Assembly: GCA_934464615.1 (NCBI GenBank)
Contig: CAKSKA010000005.1
Coordinates: 51,345 to 115,344, forward strand
Length of the DNA: 64,000 bases
DNA from: an uncultured Eubacteriales bacterium
GTDB taxonomy: Bacteria; Bacillota; Clostridia; Oscillospirales; Acutalibacteraceae
Direction: 5' to 3'
In this document: one piece after another, positions 50,904 through 59,285 of the stretch
Layout: the number at the start of each line of letters is the position of its first letter
Numbering within the stretch: position 1 is the stretch's first letter
The notes under the pieces: model-generated
Databases searched by the model: none
What the model was told of the DNA's origin: nothing
The model's input: the letters and a program-made list of their open reading frames with translations, nothing else
Made by a program: the position numbers and the translations under genes

Positions 50904-52091
50904 TTATAAAATTTCAGTCAGGCGTTTTGCCGCTTTAATCGTGGATTCCCGACTGCCGAATGACGTCAGTCTGAAAAATCCTTCGCCGGCTTTGCCGAAA
51001 CCTGCCCCCGGTGTTCCTATAACCTGTACATTTTGTAACAAGAAGTCGAAAAATTCCCAGGAATCCATACCGCCGGGGCACTTAAGCCACAGGTACGGGG
51101 AATTTTCGCCCCCTGTATATTCTATGCCCTTTTCGTCAAGAACTTTACTTATTATACCTGCGTTTTCCATATAGTAATCTATTGCTTTCCTGCATTCCGC
51201 CTGACCTGCCTTTGTAAGCGCCGCCTGCGCCGCACGCTGTACTACATAAGGTACGCCGTTAAACTTGGTTGCCTGCCGCCTTGACCAAAGAAAAGACAGT
51301 TTGTTTTCTCCTGCCTTTAATTCGTCGGGAAATACCGACCACGCACATCGCGTTCCCGTAAATCCGGCAGTCTTGGAAAAACTGCAAATCTCCACGGCAC
51401 ATTCCCGCGCGCCCTCAATTTCGTAAATCGAGTGGGGATAATCGCCTTTAATAAACGCCTCATACGCGGCGTCGAATATTATAAGCGAGCCTGTGTTTAC
51501 GGCAAAATCAACCCATATTTTAAGCTGTTCGCGGTTATATACCGCACCCGTGGGATTATTAGGCGAGCAAAGATATATAACATACGGCTTTTGCGCAAGG
51601 GTGTCGGGCATGGGCAAAAATCCGTTTTCCATATTTCCGTTTATAAATGTAACACGGTGTCCCGACATCAAATTGCTGTCAAGATACACCGGATACACGG
51701 GATCGGGTATAACCACCTCGTTATTGCCGAGTATATCGACTATATTGCCGACATCGCTCTTTGCGCCGTCGGATACAAAAACTTCTTCGGCGGATAACTT
51801 AACGCCGAATTTTTCGTAATAATTTGCTATTGCTTCCCTTAAAAAGTCGTATCCGTATTCGGGCGCATAACCTCTGAAAGTCGCCGCGTCGCCCATTTCG
51901 GCTGCGGCGTTTTGCATTGCGCGCACAACAACTCCCGACAACGGCAGAGTTACGTCGCCTATGCCCAGTTTCACTATTTGCGCACCGGGGTGCGCCTCGG
52001 AATATTCCTTTACGCGCTTTGCTATATCCGAAAACAGATAATTCTTTTTAACATTAAAATAATTCTCGTTAATTTTGATTTTAAGACTCAT
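50904..52091 (-). CDS. dapL: LL-diaminopimelate aminotransferase
   Basis: A 395-residue class I/II aminotransferase that converts tetrahydrodipicolinate directly to LL-diaminopimelate, by-passing the acylated intermediates. Family stretches are KLGIGDVTLPL, GYAPEYGYDFLREAIA, FVSDGAKSDVGN, YLCSPNNPTGAVY and the PLP lysine in SFSKTAGFTGTR. Two ATG codons are possible (52097 and 52091); 52091 is preferred because ggag lies nine bases before it. The start overlaps the end of dapF, so the two are coupled. It makes LL-DAP, which DapF then epimerises. Confidence 0.95.
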   Translation of the reverse strand: MSLKIKINENYFNVKKNYLFSDIAKRVKEYSEAHPGAQIVKLGIGDVTLPLSGVVVRAMQNAAAEMGDAATFRGYAPEYGYDFLREAIANYYEKFGVKLSAEEVFVSDGAKSDVGNIVDILGNNEVVIPDPVYPVYLDSNLMSGHRVTFINGNMENGFLPMPDTLAQKPYVIYLCSPNNPTGAVYNREQLKIWVDFAVNTGSLIIFDAAYEAFIKGDYPHSIYEIEGARECAVEICSFSKTAGFTGTRCAWSVFPDELKAGENKLSFLWSRRQATKFNGVPYVVQRAAQAALTKAGQAECRKAIDYYMENAGIISKVLDEKGIEYTGGENSPYLWLKCPGGMDSWEFFDFLLQNVQVIGTPGAGFGKAGEGFFRLTSFGSRESTIKAAKRLTEIL

Positions 52092-52929
52092 ACTCATACA
52101 CTCCGTCGTAAACTTTTTCGGCCGCCCCGCGCATATAAACGTGTCCGTCCTGCGCCCATTTTATAAACAGGTCTCCGCCCTTTAAATGCACCGTTATTTC
52201 GGTGTCCTTCGGGCAGTGGCCGCACAGTACCGCCGCCGTAACCGCCGCGCACGCACCCGTGCCGCAGGCATACGTTTCGCCGCTTCCGCGCTCCCATACG
52301 CGCATTTCAAGCTCTCTGTCGCTTATCACCCTTATAAACTCGGTATTTACACGCTCGGGAAAAATTTTGTGGTTTTCAAAATCCGGACCTATTAAATCAA
52401 GTCTTAAATCCTTTACCTGCCCGCAAAAAACCACCGCATGCGGATTACCCATTGATACCGCCGTTATGTTGTAGGTCTTGCCGCCTACGCAAACAGGCTC
52501 GTCAATCATACGCTCGCCCTTAAAGTCTACCGGTATTTTACAAGGCGTCAGTATCGGCTCGCCCATATCTACGGTAAGACTCTCCGCCTTGCCGTTTTTG
52601 TCCTGTATTTTAAGGGTTTTAATGCCGGACTGCGTTGCCACGGTAACGGTGCTTTTGTGTGCAATGCCGTTATCGTAAATATATTTGCCCACACAGCGCA
52701 CACCGTTGCCGCACATTTTGCCCTCGCTGCCGTCGGTATTAAACATACGCATTTCGGCATCCGCCTTATCGGACGGACAAATAAGTATAACCCCGTCGCT
52801 GCCGACCGATGTATGCCTGGGCGACATAAGCACCGCCAGCTTTTCAGGACAGGAAACCTTGTACTTGAAGCAGTCGATGTAAATATAATCGTTTCCGGCT
52901 CCCTGCATTTTTGTAAAATATATCTTCAT
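52081..52929 (-). CDS. dapF: Diaminopimelate epimerase
   Basis: A 282-residue PLP-independent epimerase that converts LL- to meso-diaminopimelate for lysine and peptidoglycan. The two catalytic cysteines are in KMCGNGVRCVGKY (Cys73) and TYACGTGACAA. QGAGNDYIYID at the N-terminus is conserved. The start is the ATG at 52929 after gggaggg; an upstream in-frame ATG would add 11 unlikely residues. It is first in the cluster with dapL and lysA. No strong promoter is visible between it and the upstream terminator, so some read-through is possible. Confidence 0.95.
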   Translation of the reverse strand: MKIYFTKMQGAGNDYIYIDCFKYKVSCPEKLAVLMSPRHTSVGSDGVILICPSDKADAEMRMFNTDGSEGKMCGNGVRCVGKYIYDNGIAHKSTVTVATQSGIKTLKIQDKNGKAESLTVDMGEPILTPCKIPVDFKGERMIDEPVCVGGKTYNITAVSMGNPHAVVFCGQVKDLRLDLIGPDFENHKIFPERVNTEFIRVISDRELEMRVWERGSGETYACGTGACAAVTAAVLCGHCPKDTEITVHLKGGDLFIKWAQDGHVYMRGAAEKVYDGVYEYES

Positions 52930-52967
52930 AATTTCCCTCCCAAACAGGCATTGCGGCCGCATTTTAT

Positions 52968-52993
52968 AAAAGCAGGTTTTACAACCTGCTTTT
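52968..52993 (-). terminator. Terminator after the nucleotidyltransferase gene
   Basis: An 11-bp perfect stem (AAAAGCAGGTT/AACCTGCTTTT) with a TTAC loop, starting 9 bases after the stop at 53002 on the minus strand. Confidence 0.85.
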
Positions 52994-53001
52994 ACTGTAC
53001 T

Positions 53002-53886
53002 TTACAGTCCTTCGTACTCTCCGGCGTCCTCTTTAGCGGCTATTGCCGACACAACCGCCTGCGTATCCTCTTTATACGTTACACCGTACCATTTATCCTC
53101 GCTTGCAAGTACGCATACCTGTTTTTCACCGTTTTTAATCAATTTTGCCACAACCGACGGCAAATAAAACTCACTTTTAAGTTCGCTGCCGTGCGCCTTT
53201 AAAAACTCATCAAAATCGGCTTTTATGTAATCAAAAATATCGGTCGTAAAGCCCCACATATTCATGGATACCACACTGTCGGACGGCAGCTGCGTCCAGT
53301 TTACCTCGTCCTCGGTATAGCGGCAGTCGCTTGTAATTTTCGTACGTTCAACTATATCGGCAAGTTTTCCGTCCTTTACGGTGCATACCCCACGGGATAC
53401 ATAACCGTTTTCGGTCAGGGTGTTTGAAAGCCTGAAACCGACCATACAGTAACTTCCGTCGCTGCGCTTAAGTTGTTCGTAGATTTGCTTAAACGCGCTT
53501 TTGCCGTAATAATCATCCGCGTTAATTACCGCAAAAGGCTCTTTTACAACATCCCTGCAGCAAAGAATTGCGTGTCCCGTGCCCCACGGCTTTGTTCTGC
53601 CTTCGGGTACGCTGTAACCGTCGGGCAGGGCGTTGTTTTCCTGAAAAACATACTCGGTTTTAACCTTTTTTTCAATGCGCTTGCCCACAATTTCCTTAAA
53701 ATCCTTTTCAATGCGGCGGCTTATAACAAAAACGACCTTGTTAAAGCCTGCCTGCATGGCATCGTAAACCGAAAAATCGAGGATCGCCTCGCCTTTTTTG
53801 CCTACCGGCGCAATTTGTTTAAGACCGCCGAAACGGCTGCCCATTCCCGCTGCCATAACAACCAGCGTTGCGTTAAAATTTTCCAT
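53002..53886 (-). CDS. Sugar-phosphate nucleotidyltransferase-like protein
   Basis: A 294-residue nucleotidyltransferase. The nucleotide-binding loop is VVMAAGMGSRFGGLKQIAPVG at the N-terminus, and the metal/substrate region is FAVINADDYYGKSAFK. The C-terminal part (WYGVTYKEDTQAVVSAIA) is conserved in a clostridial subgroup of this family. It probably activates a sugar-1-phosphate, or a related phosphate, with CTP, UTP or a similar nucleotide. It is a single-gene unit with a near-perfect promoter and a strong terminator. The exact substrate is unknown. Confidence 0.85.
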   Translation of the reverse strand: MENFNATLVVMAAGMGSRFGGLKQIAPVGKKGEAILDFSVYDAMQAGFNKVVFVISRRIEKDFKEIVGKRIEKKVKTEYVFQENNALPDGYSVPEGRTKPWGTGHAILCCRDVVKEPFAVINADDYYGKSAFKQIYEQLKRSDGSYCMVGFRLSNTLTENGYVSRGVCTVKDGKLADIVERTKITSDCRYTEDEVNWTQLPSDSVVSMNMWGFTTDIFDYIKADFDEFLKAHGSELKSEFYLPSVVAKLIKNGEKQVCVLASEDKWYGVTYKEDTQAVVSAIAAKEDAGEYEGL

Positions 53887-53934
53887 AACCTAACTTCCTT
53901 TATGCATTATTTTTACTGCTTATTTATAAACTTT

Positions 53935-53963
53935 AGTATATAGCCGCAAAAACATTTTGTCAA
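53935..53963 (-). promoter_or_regulatory. Promoter of the nucleotidyltransferase gene
   Basis: On the minus strand TTGACA (53963-53958), 17-bp spacer and TATACT (53940-53935). The -35 box lies within 12 bases of the start codon of the divergent gene. Confidence 0.8.
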
Positions 53964-53974
53964 GGGGGATGCCC

Positions 53975-54685
53975 ATGTTTACAACGCTTTGTACCGATGT
54001 ATCCGAAGCGGGGCGCAAAAGGATTTTTTCGCGCCGCCGCATTATAAGCGAGGAGGTCTGTGCCTGCGACAATGTGTTTTTTACAAGCCGGCTTATAAAT
54101 CCGCACCGCGATAACGCCGCCTATATACAACGGTTTATTTCGTCCTGCCGCGTAAAAGTAATTTTACCGGACGATGCCTTAACCGAAAACTACAAATATA
54201 CCGTGCTGCTTAACACCGCGCTTAAGGGCTTTAACAAGCCGCCCGACGCCGCCGTGTACGATCCGGACGGCAGGCTTTCCTTCCTGCTTTTAAAAATCGT
54301 GGCAAGCTGCAAAAGCGTCCAGCTGTTTACAAACTATGCCGGTTACGACGGTATTAATGACTACATTTTTTCGCAGCTCGGCACCTGTGCCGCGCTGTGT
54401 CGGGATCTGTATTCCCTTAAACATGCCGATTTTATAATTTCCGCCGACCGCCTGCCCTATTTGCCGAACATACCCGTGCTCGGCGCGCATAACTGGTTTG
54501 TAAACGGATGCAGCCCCGTATTTGCAGGCGAAAACCTTGCGGAGTGTATACCCGATTACGCCGATATTTACAGCGTTGCCGCCGGACTTTGCGAGATATG
54601 CGGCGTGCGCCGATTGCAAAGCGCGTACTGCGGCAGCCTTAAGTTTAAAAACATAACCGTGCCCACCGCTAAAGTCTTTGCTTGA
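53975..54685 (+). CDS. Conserved protein of unknown function
   Basis: A 236-residue cytoplasmic protein that I cannot place. The ATG at 53975 is preferred because aaggggg ends 6 bases before it; an ATG two codons earlier is too close. Alternating strands and helices (CRVKVILPDDA, KYTVLLNTALKGF, DFIISADRLPY) suggest an alpha/beta fold. Seven or more scattered cysteines are present but no CxxC motif is clear. It lies between the nucleotidyltransferase gene (divergent) and greA, whose promoter starts inside its last codons. Confidence 0.6.
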   Translation: MFTTLCTDVSEAGRKRIFSRRRIISEEVCACDNVFFTSRLINPHRDNAAYIQRFISSCRVKVILPDDALTENYKYTVLLNTALKGFNKPPDAAVYDPDGRLSFLLLKIVASCKSVQLFTNYAGYDGINDYIFSQLGTCAALCRDLYSLKHADFIISADRLPYLPNIPVLGAHNWFVNGCSPVFAGENLAECIPDYADIYSVAAGLCEICGVRRLQSAYCGSLKFKNITVPTAKVFA

Positions 54686-54710
54686 CATAACCGTTTACAT
54701 ATTATATAAT
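54682..54710 (+). promoter_or_regulatory. Promoter of greA (and probably lysS)
   Basis: Perfect TTGACA (54682-54687), 17-bp spacer and perfect TATAAT (54705-54710). The -35 box overlaps the stop of the preceding gene. The leader is about 80 bases long. Confidence 0.9.
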
Positions 54711-54732
54711 AATTTTATCTGTGTTGCCGTAG

Positions 54733-54761
54733 GCAAAGCCGACAGGACTCGAACCTGTCAC
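54733..54761 (-). other. tRNA T-arm-like hairpin in the greA leader
   Basis: On the minus strand a 5-bp stem ACAGG/CCTGT closes the loop TTCGAGT, which fits the T-loop rule TTCRANY, and is followed by CGGCTTTGCC like a 3' acceptor strand. No D-arm, anticodon arm or 5' acceptor strand is found, so this is not a tRNA gene. On the plus strand it forms a hairpin in the greA leader. The 12 bases GCAAAGCCGACA also occur at the ends of the MITE at 63550-63825. Confidence 0.45.
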
Positions 54762-54796
54762 GCCGGGGCATTATTTTATGAAACGGAGTCTTAAAA

Positions 54797-55270
54797 ATGG
54801 AGAAAAAAATCAGACTTACCGATGAAGGTCTTAAAAAACTTCAGGACGAACTTGAAAACCTTAAAACGCACGGACGTGCGGATATCGCCGAAAAAATTAA
54901 AATCGCAAGAGGATACGGCGACCTTTCCGAAAACAGCGAATATGACGAAGCCAAAAACGAGCAGGCTAAAATAGAAGCCAGAATTGTAGAACTGGAAGCA
55001 ATGCTTAAAAACGTCGAAATTATATCCGACGTTAAGGGCTCGGCAAAAACGGTAATGCTCGGTTCAAAAGTAAAAATACTTGACGTTGAATTTAATGAAG
55101 AAAGCGAATACCGCATAGTAGGCTCTGCCGAAGCCGATCCCGATTCGGGACTGATTTCCGATGAATCGCCCGTAGGCAAGGCTCTGCTCGGTCACAAGGC
55201 CGGCGAAACCGTTACGGCTGAAGCCCCTGCCGGAGAAATTGAGTTTAAAATCATCTCTATTTCAAAATAA
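54797..55270 (+). CDS. greA: Transcription elongation factor GreA
   Basis: A 157-residue GreA that rescues backtracked RNA polymerase by stimulating transcript cleavage. The N-terminal coiled coil (LTDEGLKKLQDELENLK) has the acidic tip GDLSENSEYDEAKNEQ, the region that reaches the polymerase active site. The C-terminal domain ends DESPVGKALLGHKAGE, typical of GreA. The RBS is aacggag. lysS follows after a terminator-like hairpin. Confidence 0.96.
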   Translation: MEKKIRLTDEGLKKLQDELENLKTHGRADIAEKIKIARGYGDLSENSEYDEAKNEQAKIEARIVELEAMLKNVEIISDVKGSAKTVMLGSKVKILDVEFNEESEYRIVGSAEADPDSGLISDESPVGKALLGHKAGETVTAEAPAGEIEFKIISISK

Positions 55271-55276
55271 TTTCAG

Positions 55277-55305
55277 GGCGGGAGGAAAAACCTCCTGCCT
55301 TTTTT
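55277..55305 (+). terminator. Hairpin terminator between greA and lysS
   Basis: A 9-bp stem (GGCGGGAGG/CCTCCTGCC with one G-U pair), loop of five A and a run of T. No promoter is evident between it and lysS, so partial read-through is likely. Confidence 0.75.
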
Positions 55306-55319
55306 AAGGATGTGAAAAT

Positions 55320-56816
55320 ATGTCGGAAAACAAGAATGTCAACACCGCCGAAGCGGACCTTAACGAAATATTAAAGGTGCGCCGCGAAAAACTTGAAAAC
55401 TTAAGGGCTGCGGGTGCAGATCCGTTTGAAATCACAAAATTCGATTTTGACGCTACCGCACGGCAGATTAAAGCAGATTACGATAATTACGAGGGCAAAA
55501 CCGTTAAAATTGCCGGCAGAATGATGAGCCGCAGGATTATGGGCAAAGCAAGTTTTTATCATATTCAGGACTCAACCTGCAAAATCCAGCTTTACATTAA
55601 ACGCGATGATGTCGGCGAGGACTCTTACGCCGCATTTAAAAAGTTTGATATAGGCGATATTGTAGGCGTTGAGGGCTTTGTGTTTAAAACACAGACCGGC
55701 GAAATATCCGTCCATACGCAAAAAATCACATTGCTTGCAAAATCTCTGCTTCCCCTGCCCGAAAAATTCCACGGACTGCGCGATAACGATTTGCGTTACC
55801 GTCAGCGTTATGTGGACCTTATTATGAACGAGGACGTTAAGGACACATTTGTAAAGCGCTCTCAAATACTTAAAGAAATACGCGCATACCTTGACGAAAA
55901 GGGATTTTTGGAGGTGGATACCCCCATTCTTGTGCCGCTTGAAATCGGCGCCGCCGCCCGCCCGTTTAAAACCCACCACAACACGCTGGATATGGATATG
56001 TACCTGCGTATTGAAACCGAACTTTACTTAAAACGCCTTATTGTAGGCGGTATGCACCGTGTTTACGAGGTCGGAAGAATCTTCCGCAACGAAGGTATGG
56101 ACACAAAGCACAACCCCGAATTTACAACGGTTGAGCTTTATCAGGCATTCACCGATTATTACGGAATGATGGACCTTGTTGAAGAAATGAACACCCGTAT
56201 CGCCGAAAAGGTTTGCGGCAGCAAGGTTATAAACTATCAGGGTACCGAAATTGATATGGGACACTGGGAACGTATGACAATGGTACAGGCGGTTAAAAAA
56301 TATGCCGGCTGTGATTATTACGATTGGCAGACCGATGAGGACGCAAGAAACTGTGCCGAAAAACTGCACGTTGAAGTACCGGCAGACGCAACAAAAGGTA
56401 CTGTTTTGGCAGAACTTTTTGACGCTTTTGTTGAGGACAAGCTGATTCAGCCGACATTTATATACGATTATCCGGTTGAAAACAGCCCCCTTGCAAAAAG
56501 AAAACCGGAAGATCCCGCATTTACCGAACGCTTTGAATATTTTATAAACGCGACCGAATTCGGCAATGCGTTTTCCGAACTTAACGATCCTATAGATCAA
56601 AAGCAGCGCTTTGAAAATCAGGTTGCGGCAAAAAAGGCTGCGGAACCCGACTGCAACGCCGAGGTTGACTACGATTATGTAACCGCGCTTGAGTACGGTA
56701 TGCCGCCTACAGGCGGACTCGGTTTCGGTGTTGACAGACTTGTAATGCTCCTGACCGATTCGCCGTCTATCCGCGATGTCCTTCTCTTCCCGACAATGAA
56801 GCCGTTGGATAAGTAA
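55320..56816 (+). CDS. lysS: Lysyl-tRNA synthetase (class II)
   Basis: A 498-residue class II aminoacyl-tRNA synthetase that charges tRNA-Lys. An OB-fold anticodon-binding domain (about residues 55-165; KIAGRMMSRRIMGKASFYHIQD) precedes the catalytic core. Motif 2 is EVGRIFRNEGMDTKHNPEFT, and motif 3 is GGLGFGVDRLVMLLTDSPSI followed by RDVLLFP, the standard C-terminus. Start: ATG at 55320, nine bases after aagga. It is downstream of greA, a common pairing in Firmicutes. No T-box leader is present. Confidence 0.96.
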   Translation: MSENKNVNTAEADLNEILKVRREKLENLRAAGADPFEITKFDFDATARQIKADYDNYEGKTVKIAGRMMSRRIMGKASFYHIQDSTCKIQLYIKRDDVGEDSYAAFKKFDIGDIVGVEGFVFKTQTGEISVHTQKITLLAKSLLPLPEKFHGLRDNDLRYRQRYVDLIMNEDVKDTFVKRSQILKEIRAYLDEKGFLEVDTPILVPLEIGAAARPFKTHHNTLDMDMYLRIETELYLKRLIVGGMHRVYEVGRIFRNEGMDTKHNPEFTTVELYQAFTDYYGMMDLVEEMNTRIAEKVCGSKVINYQGTEIDMGHWERMTMVQAVKKYAGCDYYDWQTDEDARNCAEKLHVEVPADATKGTVLAELFDAFVEDKLIQPTFIYDYPVENSPLAKRKPEDPAFTERFEYFINATEFGNAFSELNDPIDQKQRFENQVAAKKAAEPDCNAEVDYDYVTALEYGMPPTGGLGFGVDRLVMLLTDSPSIRDVLLFPTMKPLDK

Positions 56817-56830
56817 TATAATATATAACA

Positions 56831-56864
56831 AAAATGGGCAATTCCAATCGGAGTTGCCCATTTT
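56831..56864. terminator. Terminator after lysS
   Basis: A perfect 11-bp stem (AAAATGGGCAA/TTGCCCATTTT) with a 12-base loop. Confidence 0.88.
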
Positions 56865-56909
56865 CTGAATAAACGGCATTGCAAACCGAAATTTTGTAGG
56901 AGGTATAAA

Positions 56910-57374
56910 ATGGAACTGGTTGTAAAACATTTTTCGGAGCTGAGTGCAGAAGAATTATTTGAAATATATAAGCTGCGTGTTTCGGTCTTTGTCGTGGAAC
57001 AAAAATGTCCCTATCAGGAAGTGGATGACGCAGACAGAGTTGCCTACCATGTCTGGCTCAAAGATGAGAAGGGCATTGAGGCCTACGCAAGAGTACTTCC
57101 GATGGGCGTGACATTCCCAACCGCATCAATCGGTCGTGTCATTGCGGTCAAGCGTCGGTGCGGCATGGGCAGCAAGATCGTTGCAGCGGCAATCCGTGCA
57201 GCCGAAACAGAACTAAATGCAGAGGAGATCACCATCGAGGCACAGGTCTATGCACGTTCTCTGTATGAAAAGTTAGGCTTTCGGCAAACCTCCGAAGAAT
57301 TTTCGGAGGACGGGATCCCCCATATTCAAATGCAGAGAAAGCGGCAGTTTCACGACTGTGAAAGCAACCGTTGA
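56910..57374 (+). CDS. GNAT N-acetyltransferase, ElaA-like
   Basis: A 154-residue acetyltransferase close to the ElaA family: LYxLRVSVFVVEQKCPYQEVDDAD near residue 20 is the hallmark, and IGRVIAVKRRCGMGSKIVAAA is the acetyl-CoA loop (RRxGxGxxL-like). SLYEKLGFRQTSEEFSEDGIPHI is the usual end. The RBS is aggagg. Base and codon use look different from the housekeeping genes to the left, suggesting it begins an accessory region. Substrate unknown. Confidence 0.88.
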   Translation: MELVVKHFSELSAEELFEIYKLRVSVFVVEQKCPYQEVDDADRVAYHVWLKDEKGIEAYARVLPMGVTFPTASIGRVIAVKRRCGMGSKIVAAAIRAAETELNAEEITIEAQVYARSLYEKLGFRQTSEEFSEDGIPHIQMQRKRQFHDCESNR

Positions 57375-57409
57375 GAACGGATATAAAAAGTACAAAAGGA
57401 GATAATACA

Positions 57410-57886
57410 ATGTTCAGAGACATTCGCAAAAAAAAGAATGAAATTGATACGGATGCGGCAAAAGCGCTTTTGCTGTCAAGTCGGCGCGGTGTACTTGCCG
57501 TAAACGGCGACGACGGCTATCCTTATGCGATACCTATCAATTATGTTTATGACGCGGATGCCGGGAAGATCTATTTCCACGGCGCAAAAACGGGCCATAA
57601 GGTCGATTCCCTGCGCTCCTGCGACAAGGTGTGCCTGACTGTTTACGGAAATGAAACCGTTAAGGAAGAAACATGGGCGCCTTTTATGCAGAGCGTGATC
57701 GTGTTCGGCAGATGTCACTTGATTGAACCGGGCGAAAGAGCCCTCGCACTGTTAAAGAAACTTGCAACGAAGTACTATCCCGATGAGCAGCTTGTCGATG
57801 AGGCAATTGCCCGCGCGGGCAAGGCGGCACAGATGTTCGAAATCGAGATTGAACACCTCAGCGGTAAGGAAGTACAGGAGAAATAA
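57410..57886 (+). CDS. Pyridoxamine 5'-phosphate oxidase-family (NimA-like) flavoprotein
   Basis: A 158-residue split-barrel flavin-binding protein. The start is the ATG at 57410 after aaaggag. LLLSSRRGVLAVNGDDGYPYAIPINYVYD and KIYFHGAKTGHKVDSL are the FMN-binding strands of this family, similar to nitroimidazole-resistance (NimA) proteins. KEETWAPFMQSVIVFGRCHLIE is the dimer-face stretch. It may reduce a small electrophile; actual activity unknown. It lies directly downstream of the acetyltransferase gene (36 bases), probably in one transcript. Confidence 0.85.
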   Translation: MFRDIRKKKNEIDTDAAKALLLSSRRGVLAVNGDDGYPYAIPINYVYDADAGKIYFHGAKTGHKVDSLRSCDKVCLTVYGNETVKEETWAPFMQSVIVFGRCHLIEPGERALALLKKLATKYYPDEQLVDEAIARAGKAAQMFEIEIEHLSGKEVQEK

Positions 57887-57980
57887 GATACTCTGAACTT
57901 AGCATTATTCGGCATAAACTCGGACATAGGAAAACAATGACTTTGAAAATCTACACAGGCGTGACGGGCAATTGGAAAAA

Positions 57981-58024
57981 TCTGAATTTACGGTCTTGAC
58001 TATCGGTCGAAATTCAGATAGAAT
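57981..58024 (+). promoter_or_regulatory. Promoter with embedded inverted repeat, upstream of an EamA transporter
   Basis: TTGACT (57996-58001), a 17-bp spacer and TAGAAT (58019-58024). Perfect 9-bp arms TCTGAATTT (57981-57989) and AAATTCAGA (58010-58018) embrace the -35 box and fill the end of the spacer, a good site for a repressor or MerR-type activator. Confidence 0.6.
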
Positions 58025-58123
58025 GAGGTGAGACAAAGCGGAAAATCCCACACAATTAAACCGTTGGGAAGCAGACAATTGCAAAATTCCGAATTGCAAA
58101 AAATATACAGAGGATGAGAGTCA

Positions 58124-59023
58124 ATGGGTTATTTATACTTGGCAATATCGCTTTTTGCAGGCGTAACAAAGGGGTATTGCGGTAAAAAGACAAGCGGATA
58201 TGTCAGCGGATATAAAGACGCAATGATGGCAAATACGGTAAGAATGTTATTATGTATTCTTATCGGCGCTGTTATGATTTTTGTAAGCGGCGATGTTGCA
58301 CAGCTTAAACCTACAGCGCAGATTATTGCAATTTCCGCCCTTTCGGGTATAACAACATCGGTATTCGTCGTATGTTGGTTAATCTCGGTTAAAAAAGGCG
58401 CATATATGATGCTGGACGTGTTTTTAATGCTGGGCGTCCTTGTTACGATTATTGCCGGACGGATAGTGTTTGACGAAAGTATAAAATTAACGCAATGGCT
58501 CGGAATAGCGGTATTGTTTGTTGCGGTTATCATTATGTGTTCCTACAACAACTCAATTAAAGAAAAACTCAGTATTCCCGCATTGATCGTGCTTGTTATA
58601 TGCGGAGTTGCAAACGGACTTACGGATTTTTCTCAAAAACTTTTTGTAAAGCAAACTGCTGACGTACCGATTGCGGTATTTAACTTTTATACATATGTGT
58701 TTTCGGCGCTGGTACTCGGCGTATTTTTCGTAATATTCAGTATAAAAGATAAATCTCGGGCAACGGCAATTGAGCCGCAAGGGTTAAAGCATATTATAGG
58801 ATACATCGCGGTAATGTCCGTGTGCCTGTTTGTTAACTCGTATTTCAAAACAAAAGCAGCCGGATTTCTCGATTCGGCAAGTTTGTATCCGCTTAATCAG
58901 GGCATGGCATTAATATTGTCCTCTGTTATGTCTGCGGTTCTGTTCCATGAACGCTTGACGGTAAAATGTATTATAGGCCTGATTATATCGTTTGCCGGAT
59001 TGATAATTATAAATGTACTGTAG
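58124..59023 (+). CDS. EamA/DMT-superfamily transporter
   Basis: A 299-residue protein with about ten membrane segments and the two-fold EamA repeat (VFDESIKLTQWLGIAVLFVAVIIM in the first half, FHERLTVKCIIGLIISFAGLIII in the second). This matches sugar or metabolite exporters of the drug/metabolite superfamily. The ATG at 58124 follows gaggatgag. It has its own promoter at 57996. Substrate unknown. Confidence 0.85.
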   Translation: MGYLYLAISLFAGVTKGYCGKKTSGYVSGYKDAMMANTVRMLLCILIGAVMIFVSGDVAQLKPTAQIIAISALSGITTSVFVVCWLISVKKGAYMMLDVFLMLGVLVTIIAGRIVFDESIKLTQWLGIAVLFVAVIIMCSYNNSIKEKLSIPALIVLVICGVANGLTDFSQKLFVKQTADVPIAVFNFYTYVFSALVLGVFFVIFSIKDKSRATAIEPQGLKHIIGYIAVMSVCLFVNSYFKTKAAGFLDSASLYPLNQGMALILSSVMSAVLFHERLTVKCIIGLIISFAGLIIINVL

Positions 59024-59285
59024 AATAAAACCGCGCCATATGCAAAGTCGGTGAAGGACCGACAACCTGAAACTGCCGGTCCTTATTGTCACAACTGTGT
59101 TGCTTATAATTCGTTGTCTTAAAAATTGCTTGTCCGCATAATTACATACAGAGAGTTATATCACGATTAAAACATCTGCACTTTTTATCATAACATTAAA
59201 AGATCACTGACGCGGAGTATCATCAGCCGCGCTGCGGAACAAACCAAAATCGTAAAAATCAACAGAAACAGTTAGGAGAATCACA

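Noticed and set aside
54733..54761. A tRNA gene on the minus strand
   Set aside because: Only the T-arm and a short 3' strand are recognisable; no anticodon arm, D-arm or matching 5' acceptor strand is found in the flanking 70 bases.
59024..59285. Terminator or promoter between the EamA gene and the nuclease
   Set aside because: An AAGGACCG/CGGTCCTT hairpin (about 59053-59084) lacks a T-run, and no -35/-10 pair with good spacing could be found; nothing is claimed.
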